The position numbers and the translations under genes were made by a program. A DNA stretch of 64,000 nt from the NCBI GenBank assembly GCA_021555075.1, contig JAKGBX010000003.1, positions 434,001 through 498,000 on the forward strand, in the 5' to 3' direction. Positions 45,630-55,059 of this stretch are shown in pieces. Within the stretch, counting starts at the first letter, position 1; each line of letters begins with the position of its first letter. Source of the DNA: Rhodobacteraceae bacterium LMO-JJ12. Its GTDB lineage: Bacteria > Pseudomonadota > Alphaproteobacteria > Rhodobacterales > Rhodobacteraceae. The notes beneath the pieces are model-generated. The model did not search any database, had not been told where the DNA came from, and saw only the letters and a list, made by a program, of their open reading frames with translations.

Positions 45630-46305
45630 TCCGGTGTTGGAGCTGAGCGGGGTCACCAAGACCTATAACCGGGGCAAGCCGACTGCTGTCGAAGTGTTGG
45701 CCGGGGTTGATCTGCGGGTGGCGGAAGGCGAGATCGTTGCGTTGGTGGCACCGTCGGGAACGGGCAAGTCGACGTTGTTGCACATCGCCGGGCTGCTCGA
45801 TACCGCCGATGGTGGCGCGGTGCGCATCGGCGGGCAGGATATGGCAGGGCTCGGTGATCGACGGCGCACGGTAGTGCGGCGACAAGATGTGGGTTTCATC
45901 TATCAGTTCCACCATCTGCTGGCGGAGTTCACCGCGCTGGAAAACGTGGTGCTGCCGCAACTGGCCAATGGTGTCGGGCGGGCCGAGGCCGAGCGACATG
46001 CGCAGGACTTGCTGGCGCGTGTCGGTGTCAGCGAACGGGCAGGCCATCGCCCTGCCGCGATGTCGGGGGGCGAGCAGCAGAGGGTGGCGTTCTGTCGGGC
46101 GCTGGCCAACCAGCCGCGGCTCTTGTTGGCTGATGAGCCAACGGGGAATCTTGACCCGGCCACGTCGGACAGGGTGTTTGAAACCTTGATCGAACTGGCG
46201 CGAGACACCGGGCTTTCCGCTCTGATCGCCACACATAACATGGCGTTGGCGGATCGGATGGACCGGGGCTTGCGGATGGAAAATGGCAAGCTGGTGGCTG
46301 TGTAG
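45622..46305 (+). CDS. lolD: Lipoprotein-releasing ABC transporter ATP-binding protein LolD
   Basis: 227 residues. Walker A reads APSGTGKST (first Gly of the usual GPSG replaced by Ala), the Q-loop is YQFHHLLAEFTALENV, signature MSGGEQQRVAFCRAL and Walker B LLLADEPTGNLDP, then H-loop ATHN. Partners with the overlapping permease gene upstream. Confidence 0.92.
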   Translation: MSDPVLELSGVTKTYNRGKPTAVEVLAGVDLRVAEGEIVALVAPSGTGKSTLLHIAGLLDTADGGAVRIGGQDMAGLGDRRRTVVRRQDVGFIYQFHHLLAEFTALENVVLPQLANGVGRAEAERHAQDLLARVGVSERAGHRPAAMSGGEQQRVAFCRALANQPRLLLADEPTGNLDPATSDRVFETLIELARDTGLSALIATHNMALADRMDRGLRMENGKLVAV

Positions 46306-46496
46306 ACCGCCGCCCCGTTCGACGCGTTCCCACCCTTTCAACCGCTGCCGTGTAATGCAAGCGTCAGGCTGGCCCACCCCACGCGTCAAACGGGGCGGCG
46401 CGCGCGTTCTGAAATTGGGCGGTGAACTGAGGGTTTGGAGCTGCCGAGCGAAGCGAGGCCACGGGTGACGCGCTGCGCAACCTCTGTGTTGAAGAC

Positions 46497-46928
46497 TTAT
46501 CCGATCAGTGAAAAGTGGTATCTTTCGGTGGCGATTGCGCGGGATTTCAACTCTTTTTCAAACTGACGATGTGGCGGGGAGCAGGCATGGGGGAGGCGGA
46601 TGTTGCGATGATCTGCAAGTTGCAGGGTGACGCGCACTGAGAGGTCGAGACGGGTATCAAAACGCACCTTTCGGATCATTGAAAGGGGGAGTTGATCGGC
46701 GCTGTGCGTGCTTTGCCAGGCAAGTTTGGAGTCATCGAGGGTCAACTGCGAGTGGGGGTCGGTGAGGAACTCCCATGCGGCAGGCAGGGTGAAGAGTGCA
46801 ATTGGTGCGGCGATCCAGTGGGATAGGGCGATGAATTTGATCAGCACAAGAAGCAGCGCCCAGATCAGCAGGAGCGCAACACATGCGCGTCGTGAACGGC
46901 CGCGGTTTTCGAAGCGATAGGGGCTCAT
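46497..46928 (-). CDS. Small membrane protein of unknown function
   Basis: 143 residues. Two adjacent hydrophobic helices (about 15-34 and 38-55, separated by SHW) follow a basic N-terminus MSPYRFENRGRSRRA; the rest is a soluble PH-like domain (LTLDDSKLAWQS ... KVRFDTRLDLSVRVTLQ) with a long-range beta pattern. Resembles DUF2244-type or bacterial PH-domain proteins, but I do not recognise it. Monocistronic. A 191-bp gap to lolD (convergent) shows nothing recognisable. Confidence 0.6.
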   Translation of the reverse strand: MSPYRFENRGRSRRACVALLLIWALLLVLIKFIALSHWIAAPIALFTLPAAWEFLTDPHSQLTLDDSKLAWQSTHSADQLPLSMIRKVRFDTRLDLSVRVTLQLADHRNIRLPHACSPPHRQFEKELKSRAIATERYHFSLIG

Positions 46929-47037
46929 TTGAGACTCATGCCGGAGCTTTCATTGTGGATTGATTGGTCGCAGTGGACGGCATTAGACAAGTTCCCGGTG
47001 GGCGAGAGGCCGCGGGGGTGTGGCGCGCCGTTGGTTT

Positions 47038-49587
47038 TCAGCCCAGGATGCGCGTCAGCATTTCGGTCGTGTCGCGTGACAGCCCGTCGGTGGAGAGGAT
47101 GCGTTTGAGCTGGGCTTTGATCTTGTCCTGGCGCGTGCTGTCGTAGCGTCGCCATGTCTCAAACGCCGTGCTCATCCGGGCGGTCGTTTGGGGGTTGAGC
47201 GGGTCGAGCCGGATCAGCCAATCGGCCAGCAGATCGTAGCCTGCGCCCGAGGCGTGATGAAAGCCTGCGGGGTTCATGGTCAACGCGCCTAGGCTAGCGC
47301 GGAACCTGTTGGGGTTTTTCATTGTGAAATCGGGGTGTTGCGTGAGTTCTTTGGCCTTGGTGGCGGTGTCCTCGGGGCGGGCATTGACGATCTGGACCGT
47401 GAACCATTTGTCGATCACCAGGCGGTCGTGCCGCCATTGCTCATAAAATACCTGTGTCGCAGCATCGCCTTTTCCCGCCGACAAGAGCGCGCTGAGCGCG
47501 GCAAGCTGCCCGGTCATGTTATCGGAGCTGTCATATTGGCGCTGGGCCAGCGCGCCGCCGTCGAGGCGGTTGATCAGGCCGAGGGCTGCGTTGGCGAGGC
47601 TGCGGGCGCCGGATTGTTCGGCGCTGGGTTGGTAGGGATCGCTCACCTGATACTGCGCGTAAAGCCGTGTCGCCGTGTCTTGATAGGCTTCGGCGCGGGT
47701 CTGTCTGAGGGTCTCCAATGCCTCCCAGATGGCTTGGGGATCGGGTGTTTCACCCGTATCAAACAGGGCCTGGGCCAGGTCGTCTTGCGAGGGCAGGCCG
47801 AGGGCGAGGGCGCGAAAGGCCGGGTCTTGGGCATCGTCGCGCAGCAGCGTGTGCAGCGCGTCGAGATAAGCGGTATCCGGGGCGGCACCGGTGCGGATCA
47901 TGTCCAGCGCCGTGTCACGGGCCAGATCGCGCCCGGCCTGCCAACGATTGAACGGATCGGTGTCATGGGCCAGCAGGAAGGCACGAGTATCGGTGTCGAT
48001 TTCATGTTCGAGGATCACCGGCGCGGAGAATTCGCGCAGGATTGAGGGGATTGGTTTTGTCGCGAGGTTCTCGAATTTGAAGCTCTGCTGCTTTTTCGTC
48101 ATCTCGAGCGTGGTGGTTGGCAGGACTTCGTCACCATTGGGATTGAGCAGGCCGACTTTGATCGGGATGACGCGCGGTTTTTTTTGCGGCTGGCCGGGGG
48201 TGGGCGGCGTTTGTTGTTTGAAGGTGAGTTTGTAGGTGCCGTTGTTGAAGCTTTCCTTCACCTTGAGGCGCGGGGTTCCAGCCTCGGAATACCAGCGTTT
48301 GAAGCGTTTGAGATCACGCCCCGTGGTATCCTCGAAAACTTGCAGCCAGTCTTCGATGGTGGCGGCGTCGCCATCGTGGCGCACGAAATAACGATCAACC
48401 GCTTTGTAGTAATCTTCGTCGCCGACGAGGGATTTCAGCATGCCGATCACCTCGGCGCCTTTCTCGTAGACGGTGGCGGTGTAGAAATTGTTGATCTCGA
48501 CAAAGTTCTCGGGGCGCACGGGGTGGGCCAATGGGCCGTTGTCTTCGCGGAACTGGCGCGCGCGCAGCGCAATCACGTCTTCAATACGTTTCACGGGGGC
48601 CGAGCGCATGTCGGAGGTGAACTGGCTGTCGCGGTAGACTGTCAGGCCTTCTTTCAAGCAAAGCTGGAACCAGTCGCGGCAGGTGATCCGGTTGCCGGTC
48701 CAGTTGTGAAAATATTCATGCGCGATGATTGCCTCAATGCGTTCGAAGTTCATATCGGTTGAGGTTTCGGGCGAGGCCAGAACGCAGGATGAGTTGAAGA
48801 CGTTCAGCCCTTTGTTTTCCATTGCGCCCATGTTGAAATCATCGACCGCGACGATGTTGAAAATGTCGAGATCATATTCGCGCCCGTATACGTCTTCGTC
48901 CCATGTCATTGATTTTTTGAGCGCTTCCATACCGAAGGCGCATTTGTCTTCATCCCCGGGGCGCACCCAGATGTTGAGCGTGACGGCCTTGCCCGACATC
49001 GTAGTGAAGCTGTCGGGGTGGGCGATGAGATCGCCTGCGACGAGGGCAAAGAGATAGGCGGGTTTGGGCCATGGATCGGTCCATTCGGCAAAGCCTTCGC
49101 CCGCGCCAGTGGGATTGCCGTTGGAGAGCTTGACCGGTTCATCCCCCTCAACGCGCACGGTGAAGGGGGCCATGACATCAGGGCGGTCGGGGTAATAGGT
49201 TATCTTGCGGAAACCTTCGGCCTCGCATTGGGTGCAATACATGCCGTTCGACATATAGAGCCCTTCGAGGGCGGTATTGGTGGCGGGGCTGATTTCCACT
49301 TCGGCCTCGAAGGTGAAGGGGGCGTCGGGGGCTTCAATTTCGATGCCGCCGGGGACATCGCGGGGGGTGATGTCTTGGTCGTCGATCTTGGTGGAAATGC
49401 GTTTAAGGTCTTCGCCGTGCAGGAAAAAGCGGCGGTTGTCAGTGTCGGGGTTGGGCACAAAGCGGATGGTTGAGAGCACCCGCGTGGCGGTGGGGTTGAG
49501 CCGGAAGGTTAGCGAGACGCTTTCGACGGTGTAGCCGAAGGGTGTGTAGTCTTTGAGATAGATGGTTTGCGGCGCGGCGTCGGTCAT
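47038..49587 (-). CDS. pepN: Aminopeptidase N, M1 family
   Basis: 849 residues. Zinc metallopeptidase removing N-terminal residues in the cytosol. ATG 49587 has GGGGCACC upstream; 13 upstream codons are possible but unlike the family. Seen: the GAMENKGLNVFNSS motif near 255, zinc site IAHEYFHNWTGNRITCRDW near 290 with third ligand in KEGLTVYRDSQF near 313, and the PepN-type C-terminal domain (TTARMSTAFETWRRYD near the end). Length and sequence match gammaproteobacterial-type PepN. Confidence 0.94.
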   Translation of the reverse strand: MTDAAPQTIYLKDYTPFGYTVESVSLTFRLNPTATRVLSTIRFVPNPDTDNRRFFLHGEDLKRISTKIDDQDITPRDVPGGIEIEAPDAPFTFEAEVEISPATNTALEGLYMSNGMYCTQCEAEGFRKITYYPDRPDVMAPFTVRVEGDEPVKLSNGNPTGAGEGFAEWTDPWPKPAYLFALVAGDLIAHPDSFTTMSGKAVTLNIWVRPGDEDKCAFGMEALKKSMTWDEDVYGREYDLDIFNIVAVDDFNMGAMENKGLNVFNSSCVLASPETSTDMNFERIEAIIAHEYFHNWTGNRITCRDWFQLCLKEGLTVYRDSQFTSDMRSAPVKRIEDVIALRARQFREDNGPLAHPVRPENFVEINNFYTATVYEKGAEVIGMLKSLVGDEDYYKAVDRYFVRHDGDAATIEDWLQVFEDTTGRDLKRFKRWYSEAGTPRLKVKESFNNGTYKLTFKQQTPPTPGQPQKKPRVIPIKVGLLNPNGDEVLPTTTLEMTKKQQSFKFENLATKPIPSILREFSAPVILEHEIDTDTRAFLLAHDTDPFNRWQAGRDLARDTALDMIRTGAAPDTAYLDALHTLLRDDAQDPAFRALALGLPSQDDLAQALFDTGETPDPQAIWEALETLRQTRAEAYQDTATRLYAQYQVSDPYQPSAEQSGARSLANAALGLINRLDGGALAQRQYDSSDNMTGQLAALSALLSAGKGDAATQVFYEQWRHDRLVIDKWFTVQIVNARPEDTATKAKELTQHPDFTMKNPNRFRASLGALTMNPAGFHHASGAGYDLLADWLIRLDPLNPQTTARMSTAFETWRRYDSTRQDKIKAQLKRILSTDGLSRDTTEMLTRILG

Positions 49588-49717
49588 TTTGGTGCCCCCA
49601 GATGTGTTGCACGGTTGGCGCGACATTAGGGAGGCATGCGGTCAGCCGCAATGGGGGCAAGCGGGCGGCGGCGGCATTCGGGCGCGCCGCCCGCTTTCTG
49701 ATGGGTTTGTGCGCAGA

Positions 49718-49924
49718 TTAGTTGGTGATGGCGGCCATGTTCTGGCGCGCGGTGACGATCTGATAGATCGCTGAAAGGCCGACAAGACCGTAAACGATGC
49801 GCGCGAGGGCTGAGCCATCGCCAAAGATTGCTGCGACGAGATCGAAGTTCATCGCGCCGAGGAGACCCCAGTTTAGGCCGCCGACGATGAGAAGAACGAG
49901 GGTGAGGATGTTGAGAGCTGGCAT
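49718..49924 (-). CDS. DUF378 small membrane protein
   Basis: 68 residues with two helices and the DUF378 signature LLIVGGLNWGLLGAMNFDLVAAIFG then IVYGLVGLSAIYQI. Function unknown. It follows the fasciclin gene by 78 bp, same strand. Confidence 0.87.
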   Translation of the reverse strand: MPALNILTLVLLIVGGLNWGLLGAMNFDLVAAIFGDGSALARIVYGLVGLSAIYQIVTARQNMAAITN

Positions 49925-50002
49925 TGGAAGTCTCCGTTTGTTGAGTGGGGTTGGAAAATAGGGTGGCGCGGCGTGAGGGGAGCGACGCCGCGCCGGGCGT
50001 GA

Positions 50003-50500
50003 TCAGCTTGCAGGTGGCAAGATGACCTTGTCGATCACATGGATCACGCCGTTAGAGGCAGCGATATCGGCCGTTGTTACTTTGGCATCATTGACCATCG
50101 CGCCATTGTCGAGGTCGATTGTGACCTCGCCGCCCTGAACGGTGGCGGCTTTCATGTCGTCAACCAGATCGGTGGCCATCACTTTGCCCGGCAACACGTG
50201 GTAGGTGAGCACGGCGACAAGTTGATCCTTGTTTTCGGGCTTTAGTAGGGTTTCAACCGTGCCTTCGGGCAATGCGGCAAAGGCGGCGTCGGTGGGCGCG
50301 AAAACGGTGAAGGGGCCTTCGCCTTTGAGCGTGTCGACCAGATCGGCTGCGGTTAGCGCTGCGGCGAGGGTGTTGAAATTGCCCGCGTTTACGGCGGTGT
50401 CGACGATATCGGCCCTGTCACCGGCCATTGCAGCAAATGGGGCAAGCGCGAGGCCTGCGATCAGGGCAATGCGTTTGAGGCTGTTTGAGGGGAAGGTCAT
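50003..50500 (-). CDS. Secreted fasciclin-domain protein
   Basis: 165 residues. Signal peptide about 1-26 (ends AAMA), one FAS1 domain: [34 protein letters not shown] near 64 and the second motif [15 protein letters not shown] at the C-terminus. FAS1 domains mediate adhesion or extracellular matrix contacts. Next to a DUF378 gene; divergent from the PuuR-like regulator with 187 bp between. Confidence 0.9.
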   Translation of the reverse strand: MTFPSNSLKRIALIAGLALAPFAAMAGDRADIVDTAVNAGNFNTLAAALTAADLVDTLKGEGPFTVFAPTDAAFAALPEGTVETLLKPENKDQLVAVLTYHVLPGKVMATDLVDDMKAATVQGGEVTIDLDNGAMVNDAKVTTADIAASNGVIHVIDKVILPPAS

Positions 50501-50561
50501 GTGCAGTCTCCTTGGGTTATCTTCAGGTGTTACGGGGCTGTTTCTCAGTGCCCGTGATTTT

Positions 50562-50598
50562 AAATGTGGTGCAATATATTGTCATGCAATGCACATTT
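50562..50598. promoter_or_regulatory. Inverted repeat in the fasciclin/PuuR-like divergent gap
   Basis: AAATGTG (50562-50568) and CACATTT (50592-50598) flank inner TGCA copies. The symmetric placement is typical for an operator of an XRE-type regulator such as the one encoded next to it. Inference from symmetry only. Confidence 0.3.
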
Positions 50599-50687
50599 GC
50601 GTGATGTTACAGATAAGTTCTTGTCATGAAAAACTTGCTGTGAAATGTTTCCTCATATGCAAACGTTTTGGCGAAAGGACGCGGATC

Positions 50688-51281
50688 ATGGTGTCGGACA
50701 CATTGAGTGAAGGTCTGGAAAACTATCGCATCGGCCAGAAGATTCGCACGTTGCGCCGCGCCAAGGGGCTTGGGCTGGCGCAATTGAGCGAACACACCGG
50801 ACTTTCAGCGGGGATGCTTTCCAAGCTTGAACGCGGGCAGGTGTTTCCGACGCTTCCGACGCTCTTGCGCATTGCACTGGTATTCGGGGTCGGGCTTGAG
50901 CATTTCTTTGCGGGAGGGGCGCAAAAGCCGATTTTGGAGGTGGTGCGGTCGCGCGACAGGCTACGCTTGCCCAACCCGCCAAAGGGCGACGCCGTATTCT
51001 TCTTCGAAAGCCTCGATTTCCCGGTGCCGGATCGCAAGCTTGAGTCGTATTTGGCCGAGTTTGCGGGCGATGCAGAGGCAAGCAAGCCGCATGCGCATCA
51101 CGGCGTTGAATTGATCTATGTGATCTGTGGGGCGCTGGAACTGCATATTCATGGGCGAGAGGAGCGGTTGGAGACCGGAGATTCGATCTATTTTGAGGCC
51201 GGGTTCGAGCATAGTTATCGTGCTGCGGGGTCGGAAGGCGCACTTGTCATCGTGGTGGTGCGTGACGCAGAGGACGAATAG
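50688..51281 (+). CDS. XRE family regulator with cupin domain (PuuR-like)
   Basis: 197 residues; AAAGGA supports ATG 50688. N-terminal HTH (KIRTLRRAKGLGLAQLSEHTGLSAGMLSKLERGQVFPTLPTLLRIA), then a C-terminal cupin with KPHAHHGVELIYVICGALELHIH near 130 (metal-type His) and GDSIYFEAGFEHSYRA. This build is PuuR/SutR-like. It is followed by a PuuD-like hydrolase, as puuR and puuD are neighbours in E. coli, suggesting a polyamine or gamma-glutamyl-amine response. Confidence 0.85.
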   Translation: MVSDTLSEGLENYRIGQKIRTLRRAKGLGLAQLSEHTGLSAGMLSKLERGQVFPTLPTLLRIALVFGVGLEHFFAGGAQKPILEVVRSRDRLRLPNPPKGDAVFFFESLDFPVPDRKLESYLAEFAGDAEASKPHAHHGVELIYVICGALELHIHGREERLETGDSIYFEAGFEHSYRAAGSEGALVIVVVRDAEDE

Positions 51282-51415
51282 AAGCGGGCGTCTGCTTATG
51301 GTGCAGATTGTGGGATGTGTGCGCTGATGCAGGGGGTGCGCGCGTGCTTTGGTGTTTCCTTAAGGGCGGTGTCATACTATCAAAGGCGCATAATTTTCGC
51401 GCGTATGAGGTTCAT

Positions 51416-52195
51416 ATGACTCGCCCAGTTGTTGGCATTATCGGCAATCAGCACATGATTAACGACACCTATGAGGTGCATGCCGGTGGCGCGATGAATT
51501 CCGATGCGGTGGCGAATGTCTCTAATTGTCTGCCGCTGTTGATTCCGTCGGACCCGCGTCTTGTTGGGGTCGATGAGTTACTGGAGGTCTGCGACGGCTT
51601 CGTTTTGACCGGCGGACGCCCCAATGTGCACCCCGAGGAATATGGCGAGCACGCAACCCCTGCGCATGGCGATTTTGACCGCTGCCGCGATGCGATCACG
51701 CTGCCGCTGGTGCGGGCCTGCGTTGAGAGCGGACAGCCGTTCTTTGGCATTTGCCGCGGGTTTCAGGAGGTGGCGGTCGCGTTTGGCTCGACGCTGGACC
51801 CGGAAATTCGTGATCTGCCGGGGCGTGACAATCACCGGATGCCTCCTGATGGCACATTGGAGGAGAAATTCGCGTTGCGCCATACGGTGAAATTCTCGGA
51901 AAACGGCGTGTTCCATCGGCTGATGGGGGCGCAGGAGGTGATGACCAACACGCTGCATGGGCAGGGGATCCGACATGCGGGTGAGCGGATCGTGATTGAC
52001 GGTTTTGCGCCCGATGGCACGCCCGAGGCGATCTTTATCAAGGATGCACCGGGCTTTACCCTGTCGGTGCAATGGCACCCGGAATGGAATGCCGCCAGTG
52101 ACCCCGTTTCAAGGCCACTTTTTGAGGCGTTCGGCAGAGCGGTGCATGATTGGGCTGGGAAGCGGCGGGAGACACCGGTATTGCGCACGGCGTGA
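51416..52195 (+). CDS. Gamma-glutamyl-gamma-aminobutyrate hydrolase-like (PuuD family) class I glutamine amidotransferase fold
   Basis: 259 residues. ATG 51416 is preceded by GAGG; upstream in-frame codons are not family-like. Peptidase C26: catalytic Cys in FFGICRGFQEVAVAFG near 110, His-Glu in VQWHPEWNA near 230. It releases glutamate from gamma-glutamyl-GABA in the putrescine pathway in E. coli. The rest of the puu pathway is not in the window. Ends in a hairpin shared with the convergent RTX gene. Confidence 0.88.
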   Translation: MTRPVVGIIGNQHMINDTYEVHAGGAMNSDAVANVSNCLPLLIPSDPRLVGVDELLEVCDGFVLTGGRPNVHPEEYGEHATPAHGDFDRCRDAITLPLVRACVESGQPFFGICRGFQEVAVAFGSTLDPEIRDLPGRDNHRMPPDGTLEEKFALRHTVKFSENGVFHRLMGAQEVMTNTLHGQGIRHAGERIVIDGFAPDGTPEAIFIKDAPGFTLSVQWHPEWNAASDPVSRPLFEAFGRAVHDWAGKRRETPVLRTA

Positions 52196-52216
52196 CAATT
52201 GCCAGATGAGGGAAGA

Positions 52217-52231
52217 GGGGCTTGAAGCCCC
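52217..52231. terminator. Hairpin between convergent genes
   Basis: GGGGC-TTGAA-GCCCC between the PuuD-like and the NIDO/RTX/Hint genes. Short stem but GC-rich and bracketed by both stops. Confidence 0.45.
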
Positions 52232-52234
52232 ACT

Positions 52235-54700
52235 TTATGCGGCGAGTTGCGTGTCGTGGCGGTAAGGGACGTGGAGCCGTGACAGCAGCGCTTGAGCTTC
52301 CCAGGTCTTGAGGCAGCGACGGGCGGTGGGGCCGTGCTCGCCGAGACCGGCGCGCAAACCGGGCATACAGATGAACAATTCGTCGCGAGCCTGAGGGCAG
52401 AGCGCCTTGAGGCTTTCCTCGGCGGCGTGCAGGCTTTCCGTGGCGGCGCCATTGGCGAAGATGATCTGGTGGCTGTCCAACATCAGATGGATATAGGTGA
52501 CCGGGGCAGGCGGGCAGGTTGAAACACCGGGCAGGCCGAGCATTTGCTTGGCGGTGACGAAGACCTGAGGGTCGCCGAACAGCAACTCGGCGCGCCAGTC
52601 GTCTATCAGCAGACGGTGCTGGGGCGAAACGGTGAGTGCGCGCTCGGTGCCGTCAAGCAGTTCTGGTGCGATTCGGATCGGAGCATGATCACCGATACCC
52701 GGCACAGTGCTGTTGCCTATCCAGGCAAGCGGCTGGGGGCCATCATCAAGCGTGAGAACCAAATCGCCGGGGCGCAGGCTTTCGACCGTGCGCAGGCCCG
52801 AGGGCGTGGCAATCTGCGTGCCAGGGGTGAAACAGATGATGTTTTCGATGTTGGAGAATGTGACCACAGAACCATCGAGCAGCGTGACCGAGCCATCAAA
52901 GGCATCCGGGTCTCCGACAGAGGGTGCAAAGGTCAGGGTGGAGCGGTCAGCAAGGCCGTTGAGATCAAGTGTGTCACCGCCCGGCTCTCCGGTGGTGCCG
53001 CCGTCGATCGTGATGTTTGCGCTGCCTGCTTCTCCCAAGTCGTTGATGATGAACAGGTCTTCGCCTTCGCCGCCTTGTGCGATGTCGCCCTGTGCAAGGT
53101 AGAACGTGTCGTCGCCTTCGCCGCCAATCAGACTGTCATTGCCGAGCCCGCCGAGCAGCGTATCGTTGCCTGCTTCGCCATAAATGGTGTCATTGCCTTC
53201 GCCGCCATCAAGCGAATCGTCACCCGGTGCGGCGATTGTGGGGTTGAAATGCAGGTTGGAAACCCAAATCGCCTGGGTTCCGCCCAATCCGTTGGAATAG
53301 GAGATTTCGATTTCCGTAACGGGGCCAGCAATTTCGATCAGCGCAGAACCGCCCGCTGCATCCTGGTTTTCGCCGACATTGCCAGCGGTGATGGTATTGC
53401 CCGAGACAGAGTCGTTGGAGCCTGGTGTGATGTTGACGGTGACCGGGTTGCCATCGGAATCATAAGCGTTGATCGTCACGATATCGCGGTGATTGCCCGA
53501 GCCCCAGTCGATATCACTAATCCGAAACGAGACGTTTTCGGCCTCGCCGGTGCCGATGCTGCCGGAGGCTGAGTCAAAGGAGATCGAGGTGGTCGAGGTG
53601 GCACCATCGCCATTGCCATAAAGATAGGCCGAGGTGTTGGGGTCGAATGGCTCGCCCGTGGCGGTGTAGATCGCGTCGCTGGATTCGACGTTGAAGGTGG
53701 GGTTGTTGTTGCCATCGTTGCTGAAAGCTACGCTGACATCAAGTTCGCCCGTGGTCTGGGTGAAGCCAGAAGCGATATTGGCGCCGTCATTGCCTTGGAG
53801 GCTCCAATCGAGATGTTCTTCTGCCCCCGGTCCGCTGTCGGCGCCGCTGTAATCGCCATAAATCAGGTCATTGCCATTCTCACCCAGCACGGTGTCGTTG
53901 CCGGTGCCTGCGGTAATGGTATCGTTGCCGCCGCCGCCTTCGATGCTGTCGCCATAGCCATGCGTGCCGGTGCCGACGCCATCATCGACGGCGTCGCCAT
54001 CGCCATCGCTATAGCCCGGGCCGATCGAGTCGGCGCTGCCGGTGCCGCTGACCGTATCGTCGCCATTGAACGGCGCGCCATCGCTGAAACCGATCGAGTA
54101 GGCGCCGTTGGGGTCGCCATTGTCGAAATCATTATTTTCGTAATTGGCCAGCGAGGTATTGTTGCCCGAACCCTCGAAGAAGGTGTCGTTGGCACCACCA
54201 TCGGTAAAGCCGGTATTGGCCGCGCCACCGGTGCTTGAGGTCCATTGAATGTCTTCGTAGATGAATTCGGCCTCAAAACCGCCATCGCCCGTCGACGTGA
54301 GCACCAGTTGGAACGAGTTGGCGCCGGAGCTGCCATAGGGGGCGACGCCATCCCACGTGATGGTCACGGTGCCATTGGCAGGGTCAAGATCCCAGTAGAT
54401 TTCGCCACCCGCGTTGATGTTCACATCGGCCCAGAAGGGCGCGATCACCGGTGTGGTTGTGCCGCCGAGGTTGGGAGACCAAGCGGTGTTGGAGGAGCCA
54501 AACGAGATGTTGCCGTTGGAGTTGACGTAGATTTCTGAGTAGGAATTGCCGTAAAATTCAATGCCGTCGCCGCCAAAGACAGAGGTGATATCGACAGCGA
54601 TCGAGCCGTCATCATTGCTGCCTGCGTCCTTGGACGAAGTAGAGAAGACATTCTCGCCGTATCCCGCAGGTCCCCCCAGCCCGGTTACCATCGTTGCCAT
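52235..54700 (-). CDS. Secreted NIDO-RTX-Hint protein
   Basis: 821 residues, GGAG eight bases before ATG 54700. Order: nidogen-like (NIDO) domain (about 12-210, with YVNSNGNISFG, APFWADVNINAGG, NSFQLVL and IQW segments), RTX-type repeats (about 213-285), a Ser/Thr-rich beta region, a beta domain shared with the RTX/Hint protein at 38380 (about 370-488: ENVSFRISDID, INAYDSDGNPV, LIEIAGPVTEIEISY), more RTX repeats (494-550), then Hint_2 from Cys623 (CFTPGTQIATPSGLRTVESLRPGD) with SPQHRLLI near 692. Probably calcium-binding, exported and possibly self-cleaving; transporter not linked. Very low pI composition. Confidence 0.83.
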   Translation of the reverse strand: MATMVTGLGGPAGYGENVFSTSSKDAGSNDDGSIAVDITSVFGGDGIEFYGNSYSEIYVNSNGNISFGSSNTAWSPNLGGTTTPVIAPFWADVNINAGGEIYWDLDPANGTVTITWDGVAPYGSSGANSFQLVLTSTGDGGFEAEFIYEDIQWTSSTGGAANTGFTDGGANDTFFEGSGNNTSLANYENNDFDNGDPNGAYSIGFSDGAPFNGDDTVSGTGSADSIGPGYSDGDGDAVDDGVGTGTHGYGDSIEGGGGNDTITAGTGNDTVLGENGNDLIYGDYSGADSGPGAEEHLDWSLQGNDGANIASGFTQTTGELDVSVAFSNDGNNNPTFNVESSDAIYTATGEPFDPNTSAYLYGNGDGATSTTSISFDSASGSIGTGEAENVSFRISDIDWGSGNHRDIVTINAYDSDGNPVTVNITPGSNDSVSGNTITAGNVGENQDAAGGSALIEIAGPVTEIEISYSNGLGGTQAIWVSNLHFNPTIAAPGDDSLDGGEGNDTIYGEAGNDTLLGGLGNDSLIGGEGDDTFYLAQGDIAQGGEGEDLFIINDLGEAGSANITIDGGTTGEPGGDTLDLNGLADRSTLTFAPSVGDPDAFDGSVTLLDGSVVTFSNIENIICFTPGTQIATPSGLRTVESLRPGDLVLTLDDGPQPLAWIGNSTVPGIGDHAPIRIAPELLDGTERALTVSPQHRLLIDDWRAELLFGDPQVFVTAKQMLGLPGVSTCPPAPVTYIHLMLDSHQIIFANGAATESLHAAEESLKALCPQARDELFICMPGLRAGLGEHGPTARRCLKTWEAQALLSRLHVPYRHDTQLAA

Positions 54701-55059
54701 TGTGCTGCTCCGCATCCTTGAATTGGCTTGCCAGTCTTGCTGCCGGTCGGCCTGAGCCCCGGATTTGGGGCGGTTGTTTCGCAAATGGATACAAAGCCGA
54801 TGCGGCAGTATTGAGGGGCGTTTTAGGTGAATTCGTGCCAGATTTTGTCCGAATTAGGTGCAAGTTAAACGGATGCCTTGATCTGGCCATGAATCGGGCC
54901 AGCGGCTGGGGCGGCAGGCTCGATCGTTTTTGTGCCGTGTTTTTGCCTCTGCCGTTCATGCCGGGGCAGAGCAAGACGGATTCACCGGATTTAAAACCTT
55001 CTGTGGTGTGTTGCGCGCACCCTTGTGGCGATGCGCCAGCCAAAGCGGAGGGGATGTTT
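54701..55059. other. Intergenic region between two Hint genes
   Basis: 359 bp between divergent starts, serving as shared regulatory region. AT-rich around 54770-54870. No conserved small gene was seen; the GTG/ATG frames upstream of 55060 lack ribosome sites. Confidence 0.4.
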
